Of a DNA stretch of 64,000 nucleotides, positions 23,048 to 30,553 are shown in pieces. The stretch comes from Enterococcus sp. ZJ1622 (GTDB lineage Bacteria; Bacillota; Bacilli; Lactobacillales; Enterococcaceae). The notes under the pieces are model-generated. The model saw only the letters and a program-made list of their open reading frames with translations, did not search any database and was not told where the DNA came from. Within the stretch, counting starts at the first letter, position 1. Each line of letters starts with the position of its first letter. The stretch spans positions 124,001-188,000 of the forward strand of contig NZ_JAAKDW010000002.1 in the NCBI RefSeq assembly GCF_011038845.1, in the 5' to 3' direction. The position numbers were made by a program, and so were the translations under genes.

Positions 23048-23932
23048 ATGGGGATCATGGTCTTTGATTTTGGCGGTTCGGCAGTTAAATATGGTTATTG
23101 GGACGGTCATTCTTTAGCAGACACAGCTCAATTTGCAACACCAGCAACATGGGAAGAAATGAAAGGATCTTTGGCTGAGACTTGTCAAGAATTTACTGAG
23201 AAATATTCGGTCGAAGGAATAGGGATCAGTTCACCGGGCGTGGTAAATAGTGAGAAGCAGGTAATCGAAGGGATCAGTGCGATTCCTTATATCCATGGAT
23301 TCAATATCTTCAAAGAGCTAGAAAATCTGTTTGGATTACCTGTAACGATCGAAAATGATGCGAATTGCGCAGGAATGGCTGAATTCTATGAAGGTGCAGC
23401 CAAAGATCATCGAGATGTGGCATTTGTTGTCATAGGAACTGGAGTTGGAGGCGCGCTATTCACTGATGGTCAACTGAACAAAGGCGCACATCTTTATGGT
23501 GGAGAATTCGGCTTGATGTTTCTTGAAGGAGACCAGACATTCAGCAAACTGGGGACTGCAGTACAAATGGCCTGGCGCTATTGTGAACGAAAAGGGATAG
23601 ACAAAACTACTTATACCGGTAAAGATGTATTTGATCTTGCAGAAAAAGGAGATGAGCTAGCGGCAGAAGAAGTCGAAAGATTTTATGAGTATCTGACAAA
23701 GGGACTGTTCAGTATACAATTTGCATTTGATCCTGAAATCATCGTCTTAGGCGGGGGCATATCGGCCAAAGAGGGCTTGATTGATCAAATCAATCAGAGA
23801 ATGAAAAAACTGATGGACCAGTTCGACCTGCACGACTTCATCCCTCAAATAGTCTTGTGCGATTATCGTAATGACGCCAATCTTATCGGAGCAGCTGCAA
23901 ATTATCTGGCAAAAAGCCAGGGAGAAGTATGA
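23048..23932 (+). CDS. ROK-family sugar kinase-like protein
   Basis: A 294-residue protein without a DNA-binding domain, so a kinase-type rather than repressor-type ROK member. The ATP phosphate-binding motif is DFGGSAVKYG at the N-terminus, the sugar-binding and catalytic region is IENDANCAGMAEF, and IGTGVGGALF plus IIVLGGGISAK complete the actin-like fold. The zinc-binding CxCGxxGC motif of glucokinase and NagC-like members is absent; sequences of this kind include beta-glucoside kinases. The sugar is unknown. GAAAAGGAG lies about 12 nt before the ATG. The cre-like promoter suggests catabolite control. Confidence 0.87.
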   Translation: MGIMVFDFGGSAVKYGYWDGHSLADTAQFATPATWEEMKGSLAETCQEFTEKYSVEGIGISSPGVVNSEKQVIEGISAIPYIHGFNIFKELENLFGLPVTIENDANCAGMAEFYEGAAKDHRDVAFVVIGTGVGGALFTDGQLNKGAHLYGGEFGLMFLEGDQTFSKLGTAVQMAWRYCERKGIDKTTYTGKDVFDLAEKGDELAAEEVERFYEYLTKGLFSIQFAFDPEIIVLGGGISAKEGLIDQINQRMKKLMDQFDLHDFIPQIVLCDYRNDANLIGAAANYLAKSQGEV

Positions 23933-24036
23933 GAAAAATAGAAGAAACAGCGATATCGCTAGAAAAAGACAGTCTTTCAGCATTTTTGTATATTTTACTG
24001 CCTAGAATGTGATAAAATAGCGAAGAGGTGAAAACT

Positions 24037-24270
24037 ATGTCAAAAAAGAACAAAGATATCGAAGTAAGAGTCGAAGAAGTCAAAAAGGACGTCAATGGAA
24101 AGAGCTATGAGGTCACTCAGTTATTTATTGGTAAAAAAATGATCGGGGAGATTTTGGCTTATGGACCGAAAGAATACGAAATTTTCTTTGGTGAAGAAGA
24201 TTTTGGCCGTGAAAAAAGCCTTGAAAACGCGATAGAAACAGTCATTCGCCATTGGAATCTGCATGACTAA
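24037..24270 (+). CDS. DUF2969 family small protein
   Basis: A 77-residue acidic and basic protein typical of DUF2969, a family limited to lactic acid bacteria and relatives. Visible features are the lysine-rich start (SKKNKDIEVRVEE), the strand TQLFIGKKMIGEIL, then EIFFGEEDFGREKSLENAIETVIRHWNLHD. The start at 24037 follows AGAGGTG with 6 nt spacing. It has no known role. It lies 87 bp upstream of the tRNA pair with a promoter between. Confidence 0.78.
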   Translation: MSKKNKDIEVRVEEVKKDVNGKSYEVTQLFIGKKMIGEILAYGPKEYEIFFGEEDFGREKSLENAIETVIRHWNLHD

Positions 24271-24300
24271 AAAAAAATCAAAAAAATTTTCAATAAAGGG

Positions 24301-24329
24301 TTGCAAAAATCTGCAAAATTAGGTATTAT
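24301..24329 (+). promoter_or_regulatory. Promoter of the tRNA-Tyr/tRNA-Gln unit
   Basis: TTGCAA and TATTAT are 17 bp apart, ending 28 bp before the first mature tRNA base. Confidence 0.6.
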
Positions 24330-24357
24330 AACTAAGTCAGGTTGATACAGACCTTTC

Positions 24358-24438
24358 GGAGGAGTAGCGAAGTGGCTAAACGCGACGGACTGTAAATCCG
24401 TTCCTTAGGGTTCAGTGGTTCGAATCCACTCTCCTCCA
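24358..24438 (+). tRNA. tRNA-Tyr (GTA)
   Basis: 81 nt without CCA in the mature count. The acceptor stem GGAGGAG pairs perfectly with CTCCTCC, the anticodon stem ACGGA/TCCGT holds the loop CTGTAAA (anticodon GUA), and the T arm is AGTGG/CCACT with TTCGAAT. A short extra arm (class II) is present, as expected for bacterial tRNA-Tyr. Confidence 0.97.
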
Positions 24439-24445
24439 TTTTTAT

Positions 24446-24517
24446 TGGGGTATAGCCAAGCGGTAAGGCAAGGGACTTTGACTCCCTCATGCGTTGGTTC
24501 GAATCCAGCTACCCCAG
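24446..24517 (+). tRNA. tRNA-Gln (TTG)
   Basis: 72 nt. The acceptor stem TGGGGTA pairs with TACCCCA, the anticodon loop is CTTTGAC with anticodon UUG in stem GGGA/TCCC, and the T loop is TTCGAAT. It lies 7 bp after tRNA-Tyr, so both are processed from one transcript. As in other Gram-positives, it is presumably charged via the Glu-tRNA amidotransferase route (known for the group, not shown here). Confidence 0.97.
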
Positions 24518-24534
24518 TTGACTTATACATGAAA

Positions 24535-24560
24535 GACATCGTTCATCGATGTCTTTTTTT
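24535..24560 (+). terminator. Terminator of the tRNA unit
   Basis: GACATCG pairs with CGATGTC around a 5-nt loop, followed by seven Ts. Confidence 0.9.
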
Positions 24561-24649
24561 GTTTATAGGCCTTCGCACACCTTGTCTCTTGAAGATTTCA
24601 GCAAATTAGGATAGAGTGGATATAAGAAAAGAAACGGAGGATGAGAAAA

Positions 24650-24820
24650 ATGAAATGGAAAGAAAAAGTGGATGAAACAGCAGAAAAACTCTATGATCTG
24701 ATCAAATCAGACAAATATGACGTAGAAGTTCATTTTCCAAAAAAATCTGGCAAAACCGTTCAAGTAAAAGCAAAACGTCCGACCAGTCATACGAAAAAAT
24801 GGTTGTCAAAAAACCGCTAA
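24650..24820 (+). CDS. Small basic hypothetical protein, 56 residues
   Basis: I do not recognise this family. The ORF starts with an ATG 7-9 nt after CGGAGGATGAG and encodes a soluble, lysine-rich peptide (MKWKEKVDETAEKLYDLIKS at the N-terminus). A helical first half is followed by a strand-like VEVHFPKKSGKTVQVKAK region and a basic tail (KKWLSKNR). It is followed by a strong terminator with a perfect 15-bp stem. The good binding site, codon use like the neighbours and dedicated terminator support a real gene. It could be an RNA- or DNA-associated small protein, but that is a guess from charge. Confidence 0.6.
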   Translation: MKWKEKVDETAEKLYDLIKSDKYDVEVHFPKKSGKTVQVKAKRPTSHTKKWLSKNR

Positions 24821-24821
24821 T

Positions 24822-24877
24822 AATAACAAAAAAGACGTGGATTCGATAAAATGCGAATAAATGTCTTTTTTGTTATT
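24822..24877 (+). terminator. Strong terminator after the small orphan gene
   Basis: AATAACAAAAAAGAC (24822-24836) pairs perfectly over 15 bp with GTCTTTTTTGTTATT (24863-24877), with an inner ATTCG/CGAAT stem. The following 150 bp to the GntR promoter show no gene. Confidence 0.8.
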
Positions 24878-25025
24878 TTCTAGAGAAATCTGTCAGATGC
24901 TGGTAGTGGTTTCTATCTAAGATTCTCTTTTTTGGATGGACACTTTCTCCATTTTGCTGAGGATATGCAGACGGCGTTTTATTCAATTATTCGTCAATAC
25001 GATAGCGCAAGACGTATTTTTTCAG

Positions 25026-25054
25026 TTGTGAACTAGGTATATACCAGTTATAAT
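25026..25054 (+). promoter_or_regulatory. Promoter with palindromic GntR-type operator in the spacer
   Basis: TTGTGA (25026-25031) and a perfect TATAAT (25049-25054) are 17 bp apart, and the spacer itself, ACTAGGTATATACCAGT (25032-25048), is a near-perfect palindrome centred on GGTATATACC. It resembles the NagR/YvoA and DasR operators (ACTGGTCTAGACCACT-like) of HutC-type GntR regulators. Autorepression by the downstream GntR protein is the natural reading. Confidence 0.65.
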
Positions 25055-25082
25055 GGAGAAAACGAAAGGACGGATATACGTT

Positions 25083-25790
25083 ATGTCGAATCAATTACCT
25101 GTATATATACAGATTCATGATCAAATAAAAAGCGAGATCGAACAAGGTGTATGGAAAATCGGTGACCGTCTACCCTCCGAAAGAGAATTGGCTGTGAAAT
25201 TCAACGTCAGTCGCATGACGCTGAGACAAGCAATCCAGAATTTGGCAGATGAAGGGATCTTAGAAAGAAAAATCGGCTCAGGTACATATGTAGCACGTAA
25301 GAAAGTCCAGGAAAAAATGTCAGGTGCGACAAGTTTCACTGAAATCATGGAGTCGCAAAATCGGGTGCCTTCAAGCCGGACCGTCTCTTATTTTTTGACC
25401 TCACCAAGTTCGAGTGAAATGGAAAAATTGCATCTAGAGTCAGAAGATACGATCCTTCGTATGGAACGAATCCGTTTTGCAGATGATGTGCCTATCTGCT
25501 TTGAAGTGGCAAGCGTTCCTCAAAAATTGATCGAAGGATACAGCAAGGCTGAAATCACCGAATCGCTTTACCGCACACTGGAAGAAAAAGGGAAAAAGAA
25601 AATCGGTCCTGCCAATCAGACGATCACCGCTGTCTTAGCTTCAGAAAAGATCGCTGAGTACTTAGAAGTCAAACGAGGCGATGCGGTGCTAAGGTTAAGT
25701 CAGATTTCTTACTTTGAAGACGGGACACCTTTTGAATATGTCCGTACGCAATATGTTGGGAATCGTTTCGAGTTTTACTTGGAAAGATAA
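25083..25790 (+). CDS. GntR-family regulator, HutC subfamily (NagR/YvoA-like)
   Basis: A 235-residue repressor. The N-terminal winged helix-turn-helix (about residues 1-70) contains the family motif GDRLPSERELAVKFNVSRMTLRQA with the wing at LERKIGSGTYV; the C-terminal UTRA effector domain runs from about 85 to the end (VPSSRTVSYFLTSPSS, then VPICFEVASVP and FEYVRTQYVGNRFEFYLER). The closest known type is YvoA/NagR, which senses glucosamine-6-phosphate or N-acetylglucosamine-6-phosphate; that ligand is inference. The start at 25083 is used because the in-frame ATG at 25053 lies inside the -10 box. No sugar genes are adjacent, so its targets must lie elsewhere. Confidence 0.87.
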   Translation: MSNQLPVYIQIHDQIKSEIEQGVWKIGDRLPSERELAVKFNVSRMTLRQAIQNLADEGILERKIGSGTYVARKKVQEKMSGATSFTEIMESQNRVPSSRTVSYFLTSPSSSEMEKLHLESEDTILRMERIRFADDVPICFEVASVPQKLIEGYSKAEITESLYRTLEEKGKKKIGPANQTITAVLASEKIAEYLEVKRGDAVLRLSQISYFEDGTPFEYVRTQYVGNRFEFYLER

Positions 25791-25795
25791 AAATA

Positions 25796-25921
25796 GAGGT
25801 TGTGAGCTTTCCGTTTAACTTTGAGGCACAAGGAACAATTTCAAAAACAGCTTCTCATGTTCGATGAATATTGTGGCTTATGCCCGAGGAGTTGGTAGGA
25901 GAACACCGTTTATTCGGAAAA
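25796..25921 (-). repeat. Inverted copy of the intergenic hairpin repeat
   Basis: On the minus strand this is a close copy of the unit at 4115-4239: TAAACGGTGTTCTCC, then CAACTCCTCGGGCA, then ATATTCATCGAACATGAGAA, AATTGTTCCTTGTGCC and finally CTCACAACCTC. The second arm of the core dyad is partly decayed (CTTGTGCCTCAAAGTT rather than CTTGTGCCCGAGGAGTT), so hairpin pairing is weaker here. It lies directly after the GntR stop codon. Confidence 0.85.
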
Positions 25922-25924
25922 TAA

Positions 25925-25959
25925 GGAGCTGTGACAAGACTTTTGCCACGGCTCCTTTC
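25925..25959 (+). terminator. Terminator after the GntR gene
   Basis: GGAGCTGTG pairs with CACGGCTCC (one G-U) and is followed by TTTCGTTTT. It is nearly the same hairpin as at 3890-3920 and again abuts a repeat. Confidence 0.7.
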
Positions 25960-25976
25960 GTTTTGGTTCATTGTGC

Positions 25977-26621
25977 TCATTGATCAGAGGGAATCAGCTG
26001 TTCATGATAAGAGACTGGACCTTCCGTAAATTGGACTTGCCCATTGAGCAATTCGATCAAGCTAGATGTGAACGAAGGAACTTCTGTTTCCTTCACGAAA
26101 CAAATCACCCTCACTTGGTCGGTGTATAGCGTGTCTTTGACGGGATAGCCTTGGTGTTCAAGGAAGTTCTCTAGCTTTCCCAACTGAGGGTAGGTGATGT
26201 GCACAGAAATCTCTTGTTGCAAGGTCCCTTCAACGATGCCGATCTCATTCAATGCATGGGAGACGGAATGGGTATATGCACGGATCAGACCACCTGTTCC
26301 TAGCTTGGTTCCACCAAAATAGCGCGTTACGACAGCGGCAACGTTGATCAACTGGTTTTTCTTGAGGACTTCCAGCATAGGGACACCTGCAGTTCCGCTG
26401 GGTTCACCGTCATCACTGCTTCGCTGGATCTCGTTTTTTTCGCCGATAACGAATGCACTGCAGTTATGGTTGGCTTTCCAATGTTCTTTTTTTATTTTCT
26501 GGACGAATTCTTTTGCTTCTTCTTCCGTTTCCACACGTTTAAGGGAGCAAATGAAGCGCGATTTTTTGATTTCTATCTCACTGCGGCCATTTTCTCTCAC
26601 TGTACGATAACTATTCAGCAT
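25977..26621 (-). CDS. YigZ/IMPACT family protein (UPF0029)
   Basis: A 214-residue protein with the N-terminal UPF0029/Impact domain (IEIKKSRFICSLKRVETEEEA, then SSDDGEPSGTAGVPML and VVTRYFGGTKLGTGGLIRAY, which is the family signature) and a C-terminal ferredoxin-like DUF1949 domain (about 140-205). Eukaryotic IMPACT binds GCN1; the bacterial role is not settled, though proline dipeptidase activity was once claimed. The ATG at 26621 follows AGAGAGGTG. It is monocistronic and convergent with gntR. Confidence 0.9.
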   Translation of the reverse strand: MLNSYRTVRENGRSEIEIKKSRFICSLKRVETEEEAKEFVQKIKKEHWKANHNCSAFVIGEKNEIQRSSDDGEPSGTAGVPMLEVLKKNQLINVAAVVTRYFGGTKLGTGGLIRAYTHSVSHALNEIGIVEGTLQQEISVHITYPQLGKLENFLEHQGYPVKDTLYTDQVRVICFVKETEVPSFTSSLIELLNGQVQFTEGPVSYHEQLIPSDQ

Positions 26622-26748
26622 AGCACGCACCTCTCTTTACTCTTTTTCACTCCAGTATATAGAAAATTCCCTGCTCTTTCAATCCGTCTAATGGTTGCGC
26701 AATCGGCATAGTGTGGGATAATAAGAGAAAAGGCAGGTGGAGTCCAGG

Positions 26749-27036
26749 ATGAAGGAACGAAAGAAAAAATATGATTCAATAACGCATTATCTGAAAAACA
26801 ATGGAGGGTCTCAAGTCACATTGACCTTTACACAATTCGATGAATTGCTATTTCCCAGCAGCGGGCTTCCTAAATCTGCGAGGGAGACGACGGATTGGTG
26901 GGCGAATGACTACAAGCATCCGGAAAAAGGAGCGTACGGATGGTTGAACGCAGGCTATGAAGTCGTAGTGATCAACCTAGAGAAAGAATATGCGGTATTC
27001 AACAAACTTGTGAAATCAAGCTGGTTATTCGATTGA
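26749..27036 (+). CDS. Small DUF7662-like protein
   Basis: A 95-residue soluble protein with the pattern KYDSITHYLKN, TLTFTQFDELL, GLPKSARETTDWWAND and WLNAGYEVVVINLEKEYAVF. The LP-x-SAR...WW-x-N...W-x-AGY pattern is that of a widespread small domain recently catalogued as DUF7662; I recall this family only by motif. In other bacteria it occurs in diverse, sometimes defence-linked contexts; here the neighbours are housekeeping genes. GTGGAG precedes the ATG at 26749 with about 6 nt spacing. Confidence 0.65.
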   Translation: MKERKKKYDSITHYLKNNGGSQVTLTFTQFDELLFPSSGLPKSARETTDWWANDYKHPEKGAYGWLNAGYEVVVINLEKEYAVFNKLVKSSWLFD

Positions 27037-27049
27037 ATAAAACGCATAC

Positions 27050-27085
27050 AGAAAACGTTGACAAAAGTTATGCTTGTTATATAAT
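27050..27085 (+). promoter_or_regulatory. Promoter of the EIIB gene overlapped by a cre-like site
   Basis: A consensus TTGACA (27058-27063) and a perfect TATAAT (27080-27085) are 16 bp apart. AGAAAACGTTGACA (27050-27063) matches 12 of 14 positions of TGWAARCGYTWNCW and covers the whole -35, so CcpA binding would block this strong promoter. The 119-nt leader that follows contains small dyads (for example ACAGTCGCTGT) but no recognised riboswitch. Confidence 0.65.
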
Positions 27086-27204
27086 TAAGAAGAAGCTGCT
27101 TTACTATTTTATTTTTGTAGTAGCTTTCATCCATATACTTAGTCAGAATGCTCGAACAGCACATCTAATAAGACAGTCGCTGTTTGAAAAAGGGGAGAAG
27201 ACTC

Positions 27205-27525
27205 ATGGCAAAGAAAACAATCATGCTTGTATGTTCAGCAGGAATGAGCACAAGTCTGCTAGTAACTAAAATGCAAAAAGCTGCAGAAGAAAAAGGGATC
27301 GATTCAGATATATTTGCGGTATCCGCTTCAGATGCAGACAATCAGTTAGCTTCTAAAGACGTAGATGTCTTATTGTTAGGGCCCCAAGTACGTTTCATGA
27401 AAGCAGATTTCGAGGAGCGTTTAGAACCGAAAGGAATTCCGCTAGAAGTGATCAACATGGCAGACTACGGAATGATGAACGGAGAAAAAGTATTGCAGCA
27501 GGCAATCACATTGATCGGTGAATAA
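27205..27525 (+). CDS. PTS lactose/cellobiose-type EIIB component, orphan
   Basis: A 106-residue cytoplasmic phosphocarrier domain of the Lac family. The phosphorylated cysteine is residue 10 in MLVCSAGMSTSLLVTKM; the fold continues with VLLLGPQVRFM and IPLEVINMADYGMMNGEKVL, typical of cellobiose/chitobiose EIIB. No EIIA, EIIC or phospho-glycosidase gene is next to it, so it must act with a permease encoded elsewhere or be regulatory. The start at 27205 is preceded by GGGGAGAAG. Its own strong promoter with a cre-like operator and its own terminator indicate a one-gene unit. Confidence 0.92.
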   Translation: MAKKTIMLVCSAGMSTSLLVTKMQKAAEEKGIDSDIFAVSASDADNQLASKDVDVLLLGPQVRFMKADFEERLEPKGIPLEVINMADYGMMNGEKVLQQAITLIGE

Positions 27526-27540
27526 AACCAGAGATGATAG

Positions 27541-27578
27541 AAAAAAGCGGTGCATTTGAAAAAATGTGCCGTTTTTTT
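27541..27578 (+). terminator. Terminator after the EIIB gene
   Basis: AAAAGCGGTGCATTT pairs with AAATGTGCCGTTTTT around a short loop, ending in seven Ts. Confidence 0.85.
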
Positions 27579-27603
27579 CGTATATTTATATAGGGAAGCT
27601 AAA

Positions 27604-28914
27604 ATGGAAAATCTATGGGGTAGAAGACTTTTGACAAAAGAATTGGAACAAGTACCAAAAGAAGTCATCAAGAATGTAGAAAGTAAGTCTGTACCCGCTG
27701 TCATCAAAAAAGGAAGATCGATCCAGTGCAATCGCTGCAGCAAGCGAACCCGGATAAGAGAATGCAGGCTCAGTGAATCTAGTTTTTATTGCCCTCATTG
27801 TCTTTTTCTCGGACGATGTGATACCAGCCAAAAAATCTACTTATTCGGACAACCAGAAGGAAGCCCTAGAGAAGTCATTTTTTCTTGGGAAGGAAAGCTG
27901 ACAGCACGACAAAGGAAAATAGCTGTAAAATTGGCAGCCCCAGATAAAAGAAGGCATTTGGTGTGGGCAGTCACAGGGTCAGGAAAGACCGAGATGCTCT
28001 ATGAAAGCTTGCTGACAGCATTGCGGGCAGGAGGACGTGTAGCAGTTGTCTCACCTAGAATCGATGTATGCAATGAGCTGTTTCTGCGATTTACGGCGGT
28101 CTTTCCAGAAGAACAGATCACTTTGCTTCACGGAAAAGCAGATGAACCTTACCGCTATAGTACATTTGTCATCTGTACGACGCACCAGTTATATCGATTC
28201 TATCGAGCATTTGATCTGTTAGTGATCGATGAAGTAGATGCTTTTCCCTATGTGGGTGATCCAGGATTGTCATACGCTTCTGATACAGCGGTCAAACTTC
28301 AAGGAAAATTGATCTATTTGAGTGCTACACCGGATGATCAGACATTGAAAAAAATCAAACCTTCTTTTGAGATCCACCGTTTAGCATTACGATTCCATCA
28401 GCGGCTGCTGCCTGAGCCTCAGCTTGTTTTTTGGAACAATTGGCGGAAAAACTGTCTGAAACCGAAAAAAATCCGGCCGCTCCTAAAAGTGATCGAACGT
28501 CTTCTTGAAGAAAACCATGTCCTGCTTTTTTGTCCAAGTATCGCTTTGATGACTTCATTGAAGGAAATATTGAAAGTATGCCTGCCACACTACAGAATCA
28601 CTGATGTATCTTCTAGAGATGAGAAGCGGACAAGAAAAGTACAGAAAATGCGTACAGAGTCATATGATGTACTATTGTCAACGATGATTCTTGAACGAGG
28701 AGTGACATTTGAGCGGGTTTCAGTCATCGTGCTAGGTGCAGACCATCCTTCATTCACAAAATCTTCTTTGGTGCAGATTGCCGGAAGAGCGGATCGTAAA
28801 GGGGCGTTCACGAATAGCCAAGTCTATTTTTATTATGAAGAAAAGACTAGAGCGATCCAGAAAGCATGCCGAGAGATCAAAGACATGAACCGAGAAGGAG
28901 AGAAGCTGCGATGA
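27604..28914 (+). CDS. comFA: Competence helicase ComFA
   Basis: A 436-residue DEAD-like ATPase that helps pull transforming DNA across the membrane. An N-terminal four-cysteine zinc finger (CNRCSKR...CPHC) precedes the helicase core: Walker A AVTGSGKTEM, motif II VIDEVD, motif III SATPD, and in the second RecA domain LLSTMILERGVTFE and QIAGRADRKG. All motifs look intact. The start follows AGGGAAG and is set at MENLWG. comFC overlaps its end by 4 bp. Enterococci generally keep com genes although natural competence is not well demonstrated. Confidence 0.95.
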   Translation: MENLWGRRLLTKELEQVPKEVIKNVESKSVPAVIKKGRSIQCNRCSKRTRIRECRLSESSFYCPHCLFLGRCDTSQKIYLFGQPEGSPREVIFSWEGKLTARQRKIAVKLAAPDKRRHLVWAVTGSGKTEMLYESLLTALRAGGRVAVVSPRIDVCNELFLRFTAVFPEEQITLLHGKADEPYRYSTFVICTTHQLYRFYRAFDLLVIDEVDAFPYVGDPGLSYASDTAVKLQGKLIYLSATPDDQTLKKIKPSFEIHRLALRFHQRLLPEPQLVFWNNWRKNCLKPKKIRPLLKVIERLLEENHVLLFCPSIALMTSLKEILKVCLPHYRITDVSSRDEKRTRKVQKMRTESYDVLLSTMILERGVTFERVSVIVLGADHPSFTKSSLVQIAGRADRKGAFTNSQVYFYYEEKTRAIQKACREIKDMNREGEKLR

Positions 28915-29648
28915 GATGCAATTACTGCAAAAACCAACTGGTACGTCAGTTGAATATTCTTGAAATCATAGGACCTTCTGTTCATAAAAATCCGGTGACT
29001 TGTCAAGAGTGTCGCCAATTATTTCAAGAACTACCAGAAAAAAGCGGTTGTCAGGGCTGTCAAAAAACATGGGCCGAGAAAAAGCCTCATGAAAGTAAGC
29101 GTGGCAAGCTGGAAATAGAAAGTATGATCTCCTCATATTGTACAGATTGTCAGGAATGGCAGAAACGCTATCCGACTTACGATTTTTGCCATCGTGCGTT
29201 TTTTTCATATGATCTGGCGATGCAGGAGTGGCTGAATCGCTATAAATTCATGGGGGACATACGATTGGCCGGAACTTTCTCTTTTAAATGGAAACAGTTA
29301 AAAAAAGAATTTCCGAGATTCATTATCTGTCCGATCCCGATTTCGACCAGACGAATGGCAGAACGCGGATTCAATCAAGTCAGTGAGATGCTGAGGTGTT
29401 CGGATGTCTCCTATCAAGAATTATTGGTCAGACAAAAACATTTTGATGCCCAAGCAAAAAACACACGAAAAGAGCGATTAGCCATGCCTCAGCCATTCGT
29501 CTTGTCAGTAGATAAAGAAAAATTAAAGAATCGGAAAATTTTGATCGTCGATGATGTCTACACTACAGGGCAAACACTGTTCCATGCGGCTGATTGTCTC
29601 AGGAGCTGCGAGCCGGCGAAAATCTGTACCTTTTCGCTTGCACGCTGA
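28911..29648 (+). CDS. comFC: Competence protein ComFC, phosphoribosyltransferase-like
   Basis: A 245-residue partner of ComFA. An N-terminal zinc-binding region has several CxxC pairs (CNYCKNQ, CQECRQLF, CQGCQ, CTDCQ), and the C-terminal half is a type I phosphoribosyltransferase fold with the PRPP-binding motif ILIVDDVYTTGQT. PIPISTRRMAERGFNQ is the other family signature. The ATG overlaps the comFA stop (ATGA), implying translational coupling. No frameshift is visible in either com gene. Confidence 0.95.
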   Translation: MRCNYCKNQLVRQLNILEIIGPSVHKNPVTCQECRQLFQELPEKSGCQGCQKTWAEKKPHESKRGKLEIESMISSYCTDCQEWQKRYPTYDFCHRAFFSYDLAMQEWLNRYKFMGDIRLAGTFSFKWKQLKKEFPRFIICPIPISTRRMAERGFNQVSEMLRCSDVSYQELLVRQKHFDAQAKNTRKERLAMPQPFVLSVDKEKLKNRKILIVDDVYTTGQTLFHAADCLRSCEPAKICTFSLAR

Positions 29649-29684
29649 AAAATAAAGAAACAGACAGAATTGATAGCGATTTAG

Positions 29685-29713
29685 TTTGCAAATGAATTAG
29701 AGTTAGATATAAT
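29685..29713 (+). promoter_or_regulatory. Promoter of hpf
   Basis: TTTGCA and a perfect TATAAT are 17 bp apart, about 68 bp before the start. No sigma-B-type sequence is seen, as expected for an enterococcus. Confidence 0.65.
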
Positions 29714-29781
29714 GGAAGTAAGAAGAGGGAAAGAGTGGTCCTTCTCCTTCTTGATTGTGGTAGACGAAAGGGGTAATTTTT

Positions 29782-30330
29782 ATGTTTAGATATAATGTAC
29801 GCGGCGAAAATATCGAAGTAACTGAAGCGATTCGTGACTACGTTGAGAAGAAAGTAGGCAAACTTGAACGCTACTTCAGCGATGCTCCCGATGCTACGGC
29901 GCATGTGAACCTAAAAGTTTATACTGAAAAAACAGCAAAAGTGGAAGTAACCATCCCATTACCTTATCTTGTGTTACGTGCCGAAGAAACTTCACCAGAT
30001 CTATATGCAAGTATTGATTTGGTCGTTGATAAACTGGAACGACAAATCCGCAAATTCAAAACAAAAATCAATCGCAAGTCTCGTGAGACTGGATTGAATA
30101 CAGCGGATGCGGCATCTTTATTTAATGAAGAAGATAACGACAACGATTCGGAACTAGATATCGTTCGTACAAAACGTCTATCATTGAAACCAATGGATAG
30201 TGAAGAAGCAGTCCTGCAAATGAATATGCTTGGACACAATTTCTTTATTTTCGAAGATGCAGAAACCAACGGCACAAGCATCGTTTACCGTCGTAAAGAT
30301 GGAAAATACGGGTTGATCGAAACAGATTGA
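29782..30330 (+). CDS. hpf: Long-form ribosome hibernation promoting factor
   Basis: A 182-residue protein that dimerises 70S ribosomes into inactive 100S particles. The N-terminal S30AE domain (about 1-100, starting [29 protein letters not shown]) binds at the decoding centre; an acidic linker follows, then the C-terminal dimerisation domain ([20 protein letters not shown]... to the end). The length identifies the long form, so no separate RMF is needed. AAAGGGG precedes the ATG. Placement between comFC and secA is conserved in Firmicutes. Confidence 0.96.
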   Translation: MFRYNVRGENIEVTEAIRDYVEKKVGKLERYFSDAPDATAHVNLKVYTEKTAKVEVTIPLPYLVLRAEETSPDLYASIDLVVDKLERQIRKFKTKINRKSRETGLNTADAASLFNEEDNDNDSELDIVRTKRLSLKPMDSEEAVLQMNMLGHNFFIFEDAETNGTSIVYRRKDGKYGLIETD

Positions 30331-30355
30331 CAAATAACAAAAAAATAACACATTA

Positions 30356-30398
30356 GGAACTTACAGCGGGCGTGATCGCCTGCTGCAAGTTCCTTTTT
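30356..30398 (+). terminator. Terminator after hpf
   Basis: GGAACTT (30356-30362) pairs with AAGTTCC (30387-30393), with a further inner CAGCGGG/CCTGCTG stem, followed by Ts. Confidence 0.85.
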
Positions 30399-30464
30399 GA
30401 ATAGGACAAATTTGTCTAAAATGTGAATAAATTATGAAGTTCACACTTTAATCCAATTAAAATA

Positions 30465-30493
30465 TTTCATTTATCTATAACTAATGATAAAAT
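30465..30493 (+). promoter_or_regulatory. Probable promoter of secA
   Basis: TTTCAT and TAAAAT are 17 bp apart, with TGA before the -10; about 60 bp before secA. Confidence 0.5.
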
Positions 30494-30553
30494 AGAAAAT
30501 AGAGTCTACATAGTCTGGATAATATACAGAAGAAAAAGGAGATTACACAACGC

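Noticed and set aside
26749-27036. DUF7662-like gene as part of a defence island
   Set aside because: No nuclease, toxin, restriction or retron genes are nearby; all neighbours are conserved housekeeping genes.
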